33,765 bases of DNA from Nitrosarchaeum sp. (GTDB lineage: Archaea; Thermoproteota; Nitrososphaeria; Nitrososphaerales; Nitrosopumilaceae), in assembly GCA_016844465.1 (NCBI GenBank), contig JAERMO010000005.1, positions 1 through 33,765 on the forward strand. The letters run 5' to 3'. Shown piece by piece: positions 26,697 to 33,398 of the stretch (within the stretch, counting starts at the first letter, position 1; the number at the start of each line of letters is the position of its first letter). Position numbers and translations under genes: made by a program. The notes below the pieces were generated by a model. That model worked only from the letters and a program-made list of their open reading frames with translations. It made no database searches and was not told the origin of the DNA.

Positions 26697-27025
26697 GTGA
26701 AACTATTCTTTCAACTTTAGGATTGTTCTTGTTTGCATCATTGTTAGAAATTGGTGGCGGTTATCTTGTGTGGAAATGGCTGCGAGATCATAAGGGAAAG
26801 ATATTGGGGTTGGTTGGAGCATTGATTTTATTTTCATATGGAATTATCATGACATTGCAACCTGCAAATTTTGGTAAGGTATATGCAACGTATGGTGGAA
26901 TTTTTGTGGTATCGTCAATAATTTGGGGGTATTGGGTAGACAAGAAAAAGCCAGACAAATTTGAGATTATAGGTTCAATAGTTGTGTTGATTGGAATTGT
27001 AGTGATATTTTATTTTCCACGATGA
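26693..27025 (+). CDS. YnfA (UPF0060) family membrane protein, copy 2
   Basis: The 110-aa paralog of the preceding protein keeps the same marks: LFLFASLLEIGGGYLVWKWL, KVYATYGGIFVVSSIIWGYW, KPDKFEIIGSIVVLIGIVVI. Start is TTG, overlapping the previous stop by 4 bases. Tight overlap and sequence divergence fit a heterodimer, as in paired small multidrug resistance proteins. The two differ in loop charge, which could set opposite membrane orientations, but I did not compute this. Confidence 0.92.
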   Translation: MSETILSTLGLFLFASLLEIGGGYLVWKWLRDHKGKILGLVGALILFSYGIIMTLQPANFGKVYATYGGIFVVSSIIWGYWVDKKKPDKFEIIGSIVVLIGIVVIFYFPR

Positions 27026-27304
27026 ATTGAGCCAACTGTGATACATTGTCATACAAAATATTCTGGTACACAAAATGCTTTTTTCCTGTAGAATACTTTA
27101 CAATTAAAGTTTGATCTGATTTTTCCAAAATTTGAATAAAGTATTGACTAGATCCTAATCTTCTCTAACATAAACAATTGTTCAAAAAATTAACAAATAT
27201 CACACACTTGTATAACAAGGCATTGAAATCCTTTTTGTTTTAGGTATATGTAATACATTCACGCGTAAAAATACTAAAAATAAATTAAAATCAAGAATAT
27301 TTCG

Positions 27305-28249
27305 ATGGCGATGGAAATGATTAGAAAAAGAAACATGTCTGTAGAAGTTTTCATCAACATCAAGGAAAGGTGTTCAAGATGTTGGAAGAGTTCACCAATT
27401 ACAGACTTTGAAACAGGAGAAATGTTTTGTGGTGATTGCGGTTTTGTATTATCTGAACGTGTGGAAGATTCTGGTCCTGAGAGACATTCTTTTTCAGATG
27501 ATAAAATCGATAGAGGGCGAACTGGTTCTGGTGTATCTTTAGCAAGACATGATCAAGGTCTATCAACCATAATCAGTCCAATAAACAAAGATGCGTCTGG
27601 AAAACCTCTTTCGGCTTTAATGAAAAATACATTCAAACGACTAAGAACTTGGAATGATAGAAGTCAAGTTTATGAACCCGTTGATAGAAATCTAAGGCAG
27701 GCATTTAATGAATTAAACAAACTAAAAGACAAACTTACACTTTCTGATGCAGTAATGGAACGAGCAGCTTACATTTACAGAAAAGCTCTTGAAAACAAAT
27801 TAGTACGTGGAAGATCTATTTCTGCAATGATAGCATCTGCACTTTATGCTGCGTGCAGAGATACGGAAACCCCACGAACCCTAAATGATGTTGCAGAAGC
27901 AGGCAACACTAAACGAAAAGATGTTGCAAGATGTTACAGATTATTGTTTCGAGAATTAGATCTAAAGATGCCGGTAGTAGATCCAATCCACTGTATTGCG
28001 CGTATTGCAAGTAGACTAGAAATTACAGAAAAAACAAAACGTTATGCGGTTAGAGTACTCAAAATATCTCAGGAACATGAAGAATCTGCAGGAAAGGATC
28101 CCATGGGGTTAGCTGCCGCTGCATTATACTTGGCTTGTGTTAAAAATGGTGAAGAAATGACTCAACGTAATATTGCCGAGGCTTCAAATGTAACTGAAGT
28201 TACAATTAGAAATAGGTCTAAGAGTCTAAGATTAGACCAACACATGTAA
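27305..28249 (+). CDS. tfb: Transcription initiation factor B (TFB), copy 2
   Basis: The 314-aa TFB has zinc-ribbon Cys23, Cys26, Cys42 and Cys45 (CSRC, then CGDC). The B-reader segment RGRTGSGVSLARHDQGLSTI and both cyclin folds are complete (SDAVMERAAYIYRKALENKL; IARIASRLEITEKTKRYAVR). Compared with copy 1 its N-terminus is about 9 residues longer (MAMEMIRKRNMSVEVF), and inner Mets (3, 5, 11) are alternative starts. A 279-bp upstream gap should hold its own promoter. Divergence from copy 1 suggests a distinct role. Confidence 0.96.
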   Translation: MAMEMIRKRNMSVEVFINIKERCSRCWKSSPITDFETGEMFCGDCGFVLSERVEDSGPERHSFSDDKIDRGRTGSGVSLARHDQGLSTIISPINKDASGKPLSALMKNTFKRLRTWNDRSQVYEPVDRNLRQAFNELNKLKDKLTLSDAVMERAAYIYRKALENKLVRGRSISAMIASALYAACRDTETPRTLNDVAEAGNTKRKDVARCYRLLFRELDLKMPVVDPIHCIARIASRLEITEKTKRYAVRVLKISQEHEESAGKDPMGLAAAALYLACVKNGEEMTQRNIAEASNVTEVTIRNRSKSLRLDQHM

Positions 28250-28654
28250 CTATAAAACAGATATTGTATAAACTAATTTTGTATAGTGCATTGTCTATTT
28301 TTTGCGCATTCTTTCTTAATGCTCCAAAAAACTAGCCCATGTAATGCCAAATAGCATATACACAAAACTATCTAATTAGCGAATTCACAATAAATAGTAA
28401 CATCAAGTATCACTAACCATATTTGAAATTATGATAATTGAAAAATATCCATTGTCAGATAATTTGGAAGATGACTAGCGCGGATCAACCTTTGCAAAGC
28501 CTTGCAAGTATGCATAAGCCAGCAAACCGATGCCAACATTAGACGATAGGATATCGTGTGTCATCTTTCCACTATTAATACGCGTTTAAAGCATAAAAAT
28601 AGATTCTAAATTCATTTTTTGGAAATTAAATGACTTGACTCCTCTAATTGTTGA
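28250..28654. other. Intergenic region of 405 bp with one small ORF
   Basis: It separates tfb copy 2 from the first RAM-domain gene; both genes end here (convergent). GC content rises around 28475-28565, where a 29-aa minus-strand ORF lies (listed separately). The remainder is plain AT-rich sequence with no repeat seen. Confidence 0.4.
28475..28564 (-). CDS. Possible 29-aa hydrophobic peptide
   Basis: MTHDILSSNVGIGLLAYAYL continues QGFAKVDPR. The composition is more protein-like than its AT-rich surroundings, with Gly/Ala/Leu codons and higher GC. It may be a small membrane peptide or a fragment of an older gene. Too short to be sure. Confidence 0.35.
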   Translation of the reverse strand: MTHDILSSNVGIGLLAYAYLQGFAKVDPR

Positions 28655-28882
28655 TTAAAGGAGTATCAATGTTTGTGTTTCTTTGATTAGTTCACTTCCT
28701 CTAATGTCATTTATTATGATGTCTCGAATGGATTTCATATTTGGTGCCTCAATTTTACAAACTATATCATACTTGCCAAAAGTAATTTTTGCCTCTACTA
28801 TCTCAGGTACACGTAATAATTCTTGGCATGCTTTAAATTCTAAACCTATTTTGCACAACACCAAAACATAGACTGTCACCAA
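28655..28882 (-). CDS. Stand-alone Lrp/AsnC ligand-binding (RAM) domain, gene 1
   Basis: The 75-aa protein covers one RAM domain, a beta-alpha-beta-beta-alpha-beta fold that binds amino acids or related effectors at the dimer interface in Lrp/AsnC regulators. It begins YVLVLCKIGLEFKACQELLR, has the core ITFGKYDIVCKIEA and ends with the strand ETQTLILL. There is no helix-turn-helix. It differs most from the other three members to the right and is on the opposite strand. Its effector and partner are unknown. Confidence 0.88.
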   Translation of the reverse strand: MVTVYVLVLCKIGLEFKACQELLRVPEIVEAKITFGKYDIVCKIEAPNMKSIRDIIINDIRGSELIKETQTLILL

Positions 28883-29263
28883 TTTCTTTTACCCCCTATT
28901 TTTTGTAGATCTTAGAAGCAATCATAACTATCACACAACTCATTTTTTTAGATTTTATAGCAAAGGCACGATAGTATCTGGAATAGATCAATTGTGTCGA
29001 TTCAGTCAATCCTAGATTAACATAATGACTTTTTTTGCAAAATTGGCAAGCATAGACCATGACATACTTTTGTTGTTATGATATTTAACAAAATATGCAT
29101 AATTGGCATTTGATTTCTCGGTAGTTCTAGGTTGGTTTTAATCAGATCCAGAATAAAACTTGGATTCAATATTTTAATTATCATTGTAATAGTACCATCA
29201 CTACCAACTCGTGTAGAGAGCCCATTCTAACTATTTAATGGTAAATATCGTATCAAACACTAA
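28883..29263. other. Intergenic region of 381 bp
   Basis: This lies upstream of the first RAM gene (minus strand) and before the 300-bp element. It is AT-rich with no ORF I trust. The plus-strand ORF at 29238 overlaps the element and looks accidental. Confidence 0.35.
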
Positions 29264-29563
29264 ATTTAATGGCGTAACCCTATATGGCAGAACTATTGAG
29301 AGATCGCCTCTGTCAGGCCATCATAATGACCTGATTGCCATTTTGTTCTGCAGAGTTACGCAGTTTCAGTCAACATATCTAATGTCTAATGACAACGTTT
29401 CTGACAATGAAATTAAACTATATAATATTTAATATGAACAATCATTACAATAACAAAAATTTCCTATGATTTTGAATACATTTGTTCATTGACTAAAATA
29501 TTTGAAAATTATATTTTGTTCAATTTTTGTTATAAAACTAAATGAATTCTTACGCCATTAAAT
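29264..29563. mobile_element. 300-bp MITE-like element with 14-bp terminal inverted repeats
   Basis: ATTTAATGGCGTAA at 29264-29277 is exactly inverted as TTACGCCATTAAAT at 29550-29563. The inside has no trusted gene and contains a strongly folding block (29272-29361). No clear target duplication is visible at the ends. The layout fits a small non-autonomous transposable element or a remnant of one. A pair of regulator sites 300 bp apart is the alternative. Confidence 0.45.
29272..29361 (+). ncRNA. Candidate structured RNA or cruciform
   Basis: Nested pairs can form: GCGTAAC / GTTACGC (7 bp, outer), GCAGAAC / GTTCTGC (7 bp, inner), and inside them two hairpins, AGAG-ATCGC-CTCT and CAGGCCA-TCATAA-TGACCTG (7 bp with one mismatch). 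Together they draw a four-way junction. No known RNA family was recognised. Strand is arbitrary because the pairs are symmetric. Confidence 0.35.
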
Positions 29564-29598
29564 AACAACAATAAATACAATACACTGCTAAATTTATC

Positions 29599-29802
29599 AT
29601 GGACCATCGTAAATTATCAAATATTGCAAAAACACTGGAGATAGTGAAAACAGATATGATCTATGCCATACAAATGATAGATGATGAAAAAAGACATCCG
29701 GTTATAATGCAACAAATTTCACAAATTCATTCTAAATTAATCCGCGTAGAGCAAATGATACTAGAAGATTTTACCGAAAATGATTTACTCAGGATCAGGT
29801 AA
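29599..29802 (+). CDS. Small helical protein, faint CsoR/DUF156-like pattern
   Basis: The 67-aa all-helical protein reads LSNIAKTLEIVKTDMIYAIQ, then PVIMQQISQIHSKLIRVEQM. The order of helices and the spacing around the middle QIxxIHxxLxxVxxxIL recall CsoR/FrmR-type regulators, which bind copper or formaldehyde. The metal-site residues of those proteins (the key Cys) are missing, so if related it has another ligand or none. Its end overlaps the start of the broken Usp gene by 23 bases. Confidence 0.5.
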   Translation: MDHRKLSNIAKTLEIVKTDMIYAIQMIDDEKRHPVIMQQISQIHSKLIRVEQMILEDFTENDLLRIR

Positions 29803-30135
29803 AAGATTGTTTTCAAAGATACTTGTTGCAATTGATGGTTCAGAATCGGCAAAAAAAGCATTTGCAACATCGATTTACCTTGCGTCGATATCCAGATGTA
29901 GAATTGATGTATGGAAGAATACAAAAAAGTTGCTTTAGAAAAAAATATTCATCCAGAATTCATTTTAGAAATTGGAAACCCTGCTAATATGATTACAGAA
30001 GTTGTTAATTCTAAAGATTATGATCTAGTTGTGCTTGGAACCCGCGGTATGAGTCCAGTTAAGGAATTATTTCTGGGTAGTGTATCTATGAAAGTTATAC
30101 ATCATGCAAAATGTCCTGTCCTGGTAGTTCGATGA
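29780..30135 (+). pseudogene. Universal stress protein (UspA), internal deletion and frameshift
   Basis: The N-terminal half is in one frame from ATG 29780: KILVAIDGSESAKKAFATSI, then IDV before it runs out of frame. The C-terminal half is in another frame from about 29911: EYKKVALEKNIHPEFILEIG, DYDLVVLGTRGMSP and SVSMKVIHHAKCPVLVV, the usual ATP-binding end. The middle strand-and-loop part of a normal ~140-aa Usp is absent. A deletion whose length is not a multiple of three explains both. The product is unlikely to fold as a Usp. It directly follows the CsoR-like gene. Confidence 0.8.
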
Positions 30136-30399
30136 CATAATTATTAGTAAATGCTACAATCAAATATTTTTCTAATCTATGCTAAGTATTTGATGTACCT
30201 TCTATTTGGGAATGGGATCATGATTCATCAGAAATTACAAGAATAACTATTGGTTATCATTATATTCCGAGTTGTTTTGGCAAATTTCTCATGACGTGAA
30301 ATTCTGCATATGTGATATTTGTTATAAAACAGTGTTAATCAACATATATTTGATTAAATTAATTATTATCAAATGAATTTTAATAAAAATAACAGTTTT

Positions 30400-30417
30400 A
30401 CTTAAATAATTTTAAGT
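30400..30417. promoter_or_regulatory. 18-bp palindrome upstream of RAM gene 2
   Basis: ACTTAAA-TAAT-TTTAAGT is a perfect 7-bp inverted repeat ending 20 bp before the ATG at 30438. It lies in an AT-rich promoter zone and could be an operator overlapping the core promoter or leader. Confidence 0.35.
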
Positions 30418-30437
30418 TATTCCTATGTAGGCATATT

Positions 30438-30677
30438 ATGGCAGTGGCATATGTTATGATTAATTGTGATCTAGGGAAAGAGGAAATAGTAATTGGAAAT
30501 TTAAAGCGATTAAGTTGTGTCAAAGAAGTCCATGGGACTTTTGGGGTATATGACATATTTGCTAAGGTAGAAGACTCTGAAATGGAAAGGCTTAGACAAA
30601 CCATTACTCAGAGTATTCGAAGAACTGATTTTATTAGATCTACTATTACTCTTATGGGAATAGAGGGACAAAATTAG
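30438..30677 (+). CDS. Stand-alone RAM-domain protein, gene 2
   Basis: The 79-aa protein is a single Lrp/AsnC ligand-binding domain: VAYVMINCDLGKEEIVIGNL, core VHGTFGVYDIFAKVED, and final strand STITLMGIEGQN. It has no DNA-binding domain. It is closely similar to gene 3 (31601) at both DNA and protein level, so the two are recent duplicates. Its last codons lie inside the inverted duplication that begins at 30661. Confidence 0.92.
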   Translation: MAVAYVMINCDLGKEEIVIGNLKRLSCVKEVHGTFGVYDIFAKVEDSEMERLRQTITQSIRRTDFIRSTITLMGIEGQN

Positions 30678-30782
30678 GAATCAGATAAATGTCACTCAAA
30701 TTTATCTTGAAAAAAAATGATGACAAGTATACGGATTGTTCTCAATGCAACAATCCTTATTGCACTGTAGTTGTAAGTGTCC
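30661..30782. repeat. Inverted duplication, left copy (about 122 bp)
   Basis: Nearly identical to the reverse complement of 32634-32756. It starts TAGAGGGACAAAATTAGG, in the last codons of RAM gene 2, and runs through the start of the Cys-rich gene. It shows one T/A mismatch near 30707, one missing base at about 30753-30754, and several mismatches after 30768. The two arms are 1.85 kb apart. Confidence 0.85.
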
Positions 30783-30820
30783 TAAATACGGTAAAAGAAA
30801 GAATTGTGGATATGAATTAA
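30689..30820 (+). pseudogene. Frameshifted copy of Cys-rich microprotein gene
   Basis: This copy begins MSLKFILKKNDDKYTDCSQC, as does the intact 51-aa gene at 32573-32728 (minus). After CNN a missing base throws it out of frame to a stop at 30820. In the ancestral frame the lost part still reads LLHCSCKCPKYGKRKNCGY, parallel to LLHCHCKCPYCGERDDC in the intact copy. It may still yield a 43-aa product, but with a different, Cys-poor end. Confidence 0.75.
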
Positions 30821-30865
30821 GATCAGTCAAATGGGGGAGTTTGGATACTAGGGGCAATGGTAACC

Positions 30866-31224
30866 ATGGAATCTGAAAAATATCATAAAATTTATCAAGA
30901 AATACAAAATCTTGATCCAAAAATCAGATTTGTGACAATTATAGATTATCAAGGAAGATTGTTGTTTGGGGACAGAAAGAAGGAATAACAAATTATTTAA
31001 AACCAGACTTTCAAAAAGAATCACTCAGACATGCAATGGATGCATGGAAATTACGCGACAAATTCACAGATTTTATTGGTAAAGGAAAATATGCCCTTGT
31101 CGTATATGAAAAAATCAAAAGAATCACTATTCCATTAGAATCAGACAAGATTATCTATCTAACAACTGAACCAGAGGTTGATCATGACCGCCTAATTAAA
31201 AACATCATGAAAATATTAGAATAG
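30866..31224 (+). pseudogene. Conserved thaumarchaeal protein (DUF6659-like, from memory), frameshifted
   Basis: The first frame (ATG 30866) reads EKYHKIYQEIQNLDPKIRFV, then TIIDYQGRLLFGDRK, and stops at 30988. The second frame continues GITNYLKPDFQKESL and KLRDKFTDFIGKGKYALVVY, ending LTTEPEVDHDRLIKNIMKIL. Joined, the two make a protein of about 120 aa that resembles a family common in this phylum, with a roadblock-like strand-helix layout. One missing base in the A-rich run GACAGAAAGAAGG (30971-30983) explains the split. The family name is from memory and unverified. Function unknown. Confidence 0.7.
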
Positions 31225-31302
31225 AGTATTTAGACACACACAGGAGTCAAACATCCAGAATTCATTAAAAAATTTATAAATTTAAACAAATTTCACACAT
31301 GA

Positions 31303-31452
31303 TTATTTTTCGATATTTGGTATGTGTTCCTTGCAATAACATTTCAAGTCAGTACATTCTCTCATTTCATGAGTGTACTCATCAAGAGGTACCTTTTTTC
31401 TTTCACAGAAACACACATCTGCTGGTTCGTAGCACTTTATACAATAGCTCAT
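31303..31452 (-). CDS. 49-aa Cys-rich microprotein
   Basis: Not on the ORF track. MSYCIKCYEPADVCFCERKK continues to RECTDLKCYCKEH. Seven Cys plus His in CxxC, CxC and CxC pairs suggest two metal sites. It lies between the broken DUF gene and RAM gene 3, on the opposite strand to both, with an AT-rich divergent promoter region to its right. Confidence 0.65.
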   Translation of the reverse strand: MSYCIKCYEPADVCFCERKKVPLDEYTHEMRECTDLKCYCKEHIPNIEK

Positions 31453-31600
31453 GAATACTATAATGTATTATACAATAATAAAGATTATTAGTTGATATAT
31501 GTAAATATATTGGAATATACAATTTATAATTAAACAAATTTTAATAACTAGCAACATATCTTTAATAATGTTTCAAGTATGCTTCTAAGTGGCATCTATT

Positions 31601-31840
31601 ATGGAGGTAGCATATGTTTTGATTAATTGTGAATTAGGAAAAGAAGAAACAGTAATTGAAAATCTAAAGCATCTAGATTCTGTCAAGGAAGTTCATGGAA
31701 CGTTTGGAGCATATGATATAATCGCAAAGGTAGAGCACGCCGAAAAAGAGAAACTCCGAGAAGTTATTATTTGGAGTATTCGAAAAATGGAAAACATCAG
31801 ATCTACTCTCACTCTTATGGGAATAGAAGGGCAAAACTAG
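31601..31840 (+). CDS. Stand-alone RAM-domain protein, gene 3
   Basis: A 79-aa RAM domain from ATG 31601: EVAYVLINCELGKEETVIEN, core VHGTFGAYDIIAKVE, end STLTLMGIEGQN. The track opens at GTG 31589, but gene 2 starts MAVAYVMINC, so Met at 31601 is the matching start. It is about 70% identical to gene 2 by eye. It is followed after 7 bp by the two-domain RAM gene, so one transcript is likely. Confidence 0.92.
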   Translation: MEVAYVLINCELGKEETVIENLKHLDSVKEVHGTFGAYDIIAKVEHAEKEKLREVIIWSIRKMENIRSTLTLMGIEGQN

Positions 31841-31847
31841 TAAGAAT

Positions 31848-32378
31848 ATGGCAAAAGCTTATGTTCTTATTGTTAATGAATCAGGAACTGAAGATTCTGT
31901 CATATCAAATCTTAATACTATTGAAACTGTAAAAGAGGCACATGGTACATTTGGTTCATACGATATTCTAACAAAACTTGAATCAAATGACGAACAAAAA
32001 ATTCAAAAGGACATCTCTAATAAAATTAGAAAAATTCAAAACATTCGCTCGACACTAACATTATTAGTTAATGAAAAAGAAAATTTTAGAAAAACAAATA
32101 AAAGTGAAAAGGAGATTTTAGAAAAATATCTGGCACAAGCTTTTGTCATAATTCATTGTAATAGATCACAAGAATCTAATGTGTTACAAAATTTAAAAGA
32201 CATTCCTGAAGTAATCGAAGCTGATATTTTGGTTGGTTCTTATGAAATAATTTGTAAAATTGTAGCTCCGACATATAATGAAATTTCAGATGTGGTTAGT
32301 AAAAAAATTCGTAAACTTGGAAATATCAAGTCCACAATTACCTTAAATGTAGTTGAAAAACAAGGTTTTAGTAAATAA
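31848..32378 (+). CDS. Tandem double RAM-domain protein
   Basis: The 176-aa protein has two RAM domains in one chain. Domain 1 is about residues 1-75 (KAYVLIVNESGTEDSVISNL, AHGTFGSYDILTKLE, IRSTLTLLV). Domain 2 is about 93-170 (AQAFVIIHCNRSQESNVLQN, ADILVGSYEIICKIVA, IKSTITLNV). A charged linker (KENFRKTNKSEKEILEKY) joins them. RAM domains dimerise through paired sheets, so the fusion could act as a built-in dimer. No DNA-binding domain. It follows gene 3 by 7 bp. Confidence 0.92.
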   Translation: MAKAYVLIVNESGTEDSVISNLNTIETVKEAHGTFGSYDILTKLESNDEQKIQKDISNKIRKIQNIRSTLTLLVNEKENFRKTNKSEKEILEKYLAQAFVIIHCNRSQESNVLQNLKDIPEVIEADILVGSYEIICKIVAPTYNEISDVVSKKIRKLGNIKSTITLNVVEKQGFSK

Positions 32379-32408
32379 TTTCATCTGGTACAGATTATGT
32401 CGTAGAAT

Positions 32409-32567
32409 TCAGTGATGAATCAAATAAGGCATTTTATCCTTAGTGTCGGGAATAGGGTTTGAACACTGTCCACATTTTGGACGAATTATTTCGGCATCAA
32501 AATCTACTTCGCCTATTGGTTTTTCACAAATCATACATCTAACTGTTTTAGTATCATAAATATTCAA
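32409..32567 (-). CDS. 52-aa zinc-ribbon microprotein, TTG start
   Basis: Third gene of a minus-strand trio. It reads NIYDTKTVRCMICEKPIGEV, then IIRPKCGQCSNPIPDTKDKM. The CxxC / CxxC spacing of about 20 residues is a standard zinc ribbon. The frame meets a stop upstream without an ATG, so TTG 32567, 5 bp after the previous gene, is the likely start. Not on the ORF track. Confidence 0.65.
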   Translation of the reverse strand: MNIYDTKTVRCMICEKPIGEVDFDAEIIRPKCGQCSNPIPDTKDKMPYLIHH

Positions 32568-32572
32568 TTTTG

Positions 32573-32728
32573 TTATCCTCCAGTAACTGCATCAAACAAT
32601 ACACATTCACAATCATCACGTTCTCCACAGTAAGGACACTTGCAATGACAGTGCAATAAGGAGTTGTTGCATTGAGAACAATCCGTATACTTGTCATCAT
32701 TTTTTTTCATGATAAATTTGAGTGACAT
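32573..32728 (-). CDS. 51-aa Cys-rich microprotein, intact copy
   Basis: Reads MSLKFIMKKNDDKYTDCSQC, then LLHCHCKCPYCGERDDCECV and a short end DAVTGG. Eight Cys and a His in CxxC, HCHCKC and CxxC clusters suggest two metal sites or one small cluster. Second gene of the minus-strand trio, 11 bp after the 35-aa gene. Its 5' half lies in the inverted duplication and has a frameshifted twin at 30689. Not on the ORF track. Confidence 0.75.
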   Translation of the reverse strand: MSLKFIMKKNDDKYTDCSQCNNSLLHCHCKCPYCGERDDCECVLFDAVTGG

Positions 32729-32756
32729 TTATCTGATTCCTAATTTTGTCCCTCTA
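32634..32756. repeat. Inverted duplication, right copy
   Basis: Reverse-complement partner of 30661-30782. It spans the last codons of the 35-aa zinc-ribbon gene and the first ~32 codons of the 51-aa gene. Because both copies start in the shared codons for EGQN-stop of two unrelated upstream genes, recombination there is a likely origin. Confidence 0.85.
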
Positions 32757-32847
32757 CCCAGCCCTTACATGAAACGCAAATTAGCATACCGTCTTCATCC
32801 TCATAACTTTTTGAATCTGAAGGACATTTACATTTTAGAACTTCCAT
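32740..32847 (-). CDS. 35-aa zinc-ribbon microprotein
   Basis: First gene of the minus-strand trio: MEVLKCKCPSDSKSYEDED, then MLICVSCKGWVEGQN. CxC and CxxC pairs can make one zinc site. A TATA-like AATTATAATATTATTATACC lies just upstream. Its end GWVEGQN is shared at DNA level with the GIEGQN end of RAM gene 2. Not on the ORF track. Confidence 0.65.
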   Translation of the reverse strand: MEVLKCKCPSDSKSYEDEDGMLICVSCKGWVEGQN

Positions 32848-32983
32848 GGTTTTTACATGGTATAATAATATTATAATTTGAATTTAAAAAACTTAAAAAT
32901 TGTTTATTATTTTCCATTATTATTACATATTTGTTCATATTTTATACAATCGACAATAAATTTCATTACTGTGGTAATCCTTT

Positions 32984-33061
32984 ATGAAAGATAAAAAAGA
33001 ATTAGACAAAGAGAAATTTAGAGAAAAAATAGCTAAAGGCGAAGTCATGGAATTTACTTGA
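32984..33061 (+). CDS. Possible 25-aa charged leader peptide
   Basis: MKDKKELDKEKFREKIAKGE continues VMEFT. It is highly charged and helical, ends 4 bp before the 110-aa gene, and is in another frame. It may be a small co-transcribed protein or a leader that couples translation. Confidence 0.4.
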   Translation: MKDKKELDKEKFREKIAKGEVMEFT

Positions 33062-33065
33062 GAAT

Positions 33066-33398
33066 ATGACAACAAGTGTTTATCAAAAAATCACTGAAGC
33101 GAATCTAGATAGAGAATTCGAGACGATATTGATCAAACTTTTACGATATAATATGTCGCCAGTAGTAGAAGAACCGGTGCGTCAATTTTTGCGAGAGTAT
33201 GTTGTAATACGTGATGATTTTTGGAGTCAGTTTGGGAAAAGTAATTCGTTTGATATGGCATTTGATGGGTATTATCAATACGCAAAAAATAAATGCGCGT
33301 TAATAGACTCGCTCTTTGATAATCTGAATTTTGCTCTAAATTATGATCCACTAAGAAATGATTTATCCATCATGATAAAAGATGGATTAACATTTTAA
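33066..33398 (+). CDS. Hypothetical 110-aa protein
   Basis: Family not recognised. It is mostly helical and acidic: TEANLDREFETILIKLLRYN, VVEEPVRQFLREYVVIRDDF, then YYQYAKNKCALIDSLFDNLN. One Cys, no membrane segment. Codon use is consistent with a real gene. Its stop overlaps the stop of the convergent 42-aa Cys-rich gene by 4 bases. Confidence 0.65.
   Translation: MTTSVYQKITEANLDREFETILIKLLRYNMSPVVEEPVRQFLREYVVIRDDFWSQFGKSNSFDMAFDGYYQYAKNKCALIDSLFDNLNFALNYDPLRNDLSIMIKDGLTF

Noticed and set aside
18008-27268. ACGCGTAA in three intergenic places (18008, 22550, 27261)
   Set aside because: A rough estimate from base composition gives close to one chance hit on both strands in this length, and its distance to the next gene varies, so the motif is not convincing.
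29238-29432. 64-aa ORF with an NTKFNGVTLYG segment that faintly recalls flagellin
   Set aside because: It runs across the inverted repeat and the folded block of the 300-bp element, and no other flagellin feature is present.
32691-32876. Plus-strand 61-aa ORF
   Set aside because: It is the reverse shadow of two real minus-strand Cys-rich genes.
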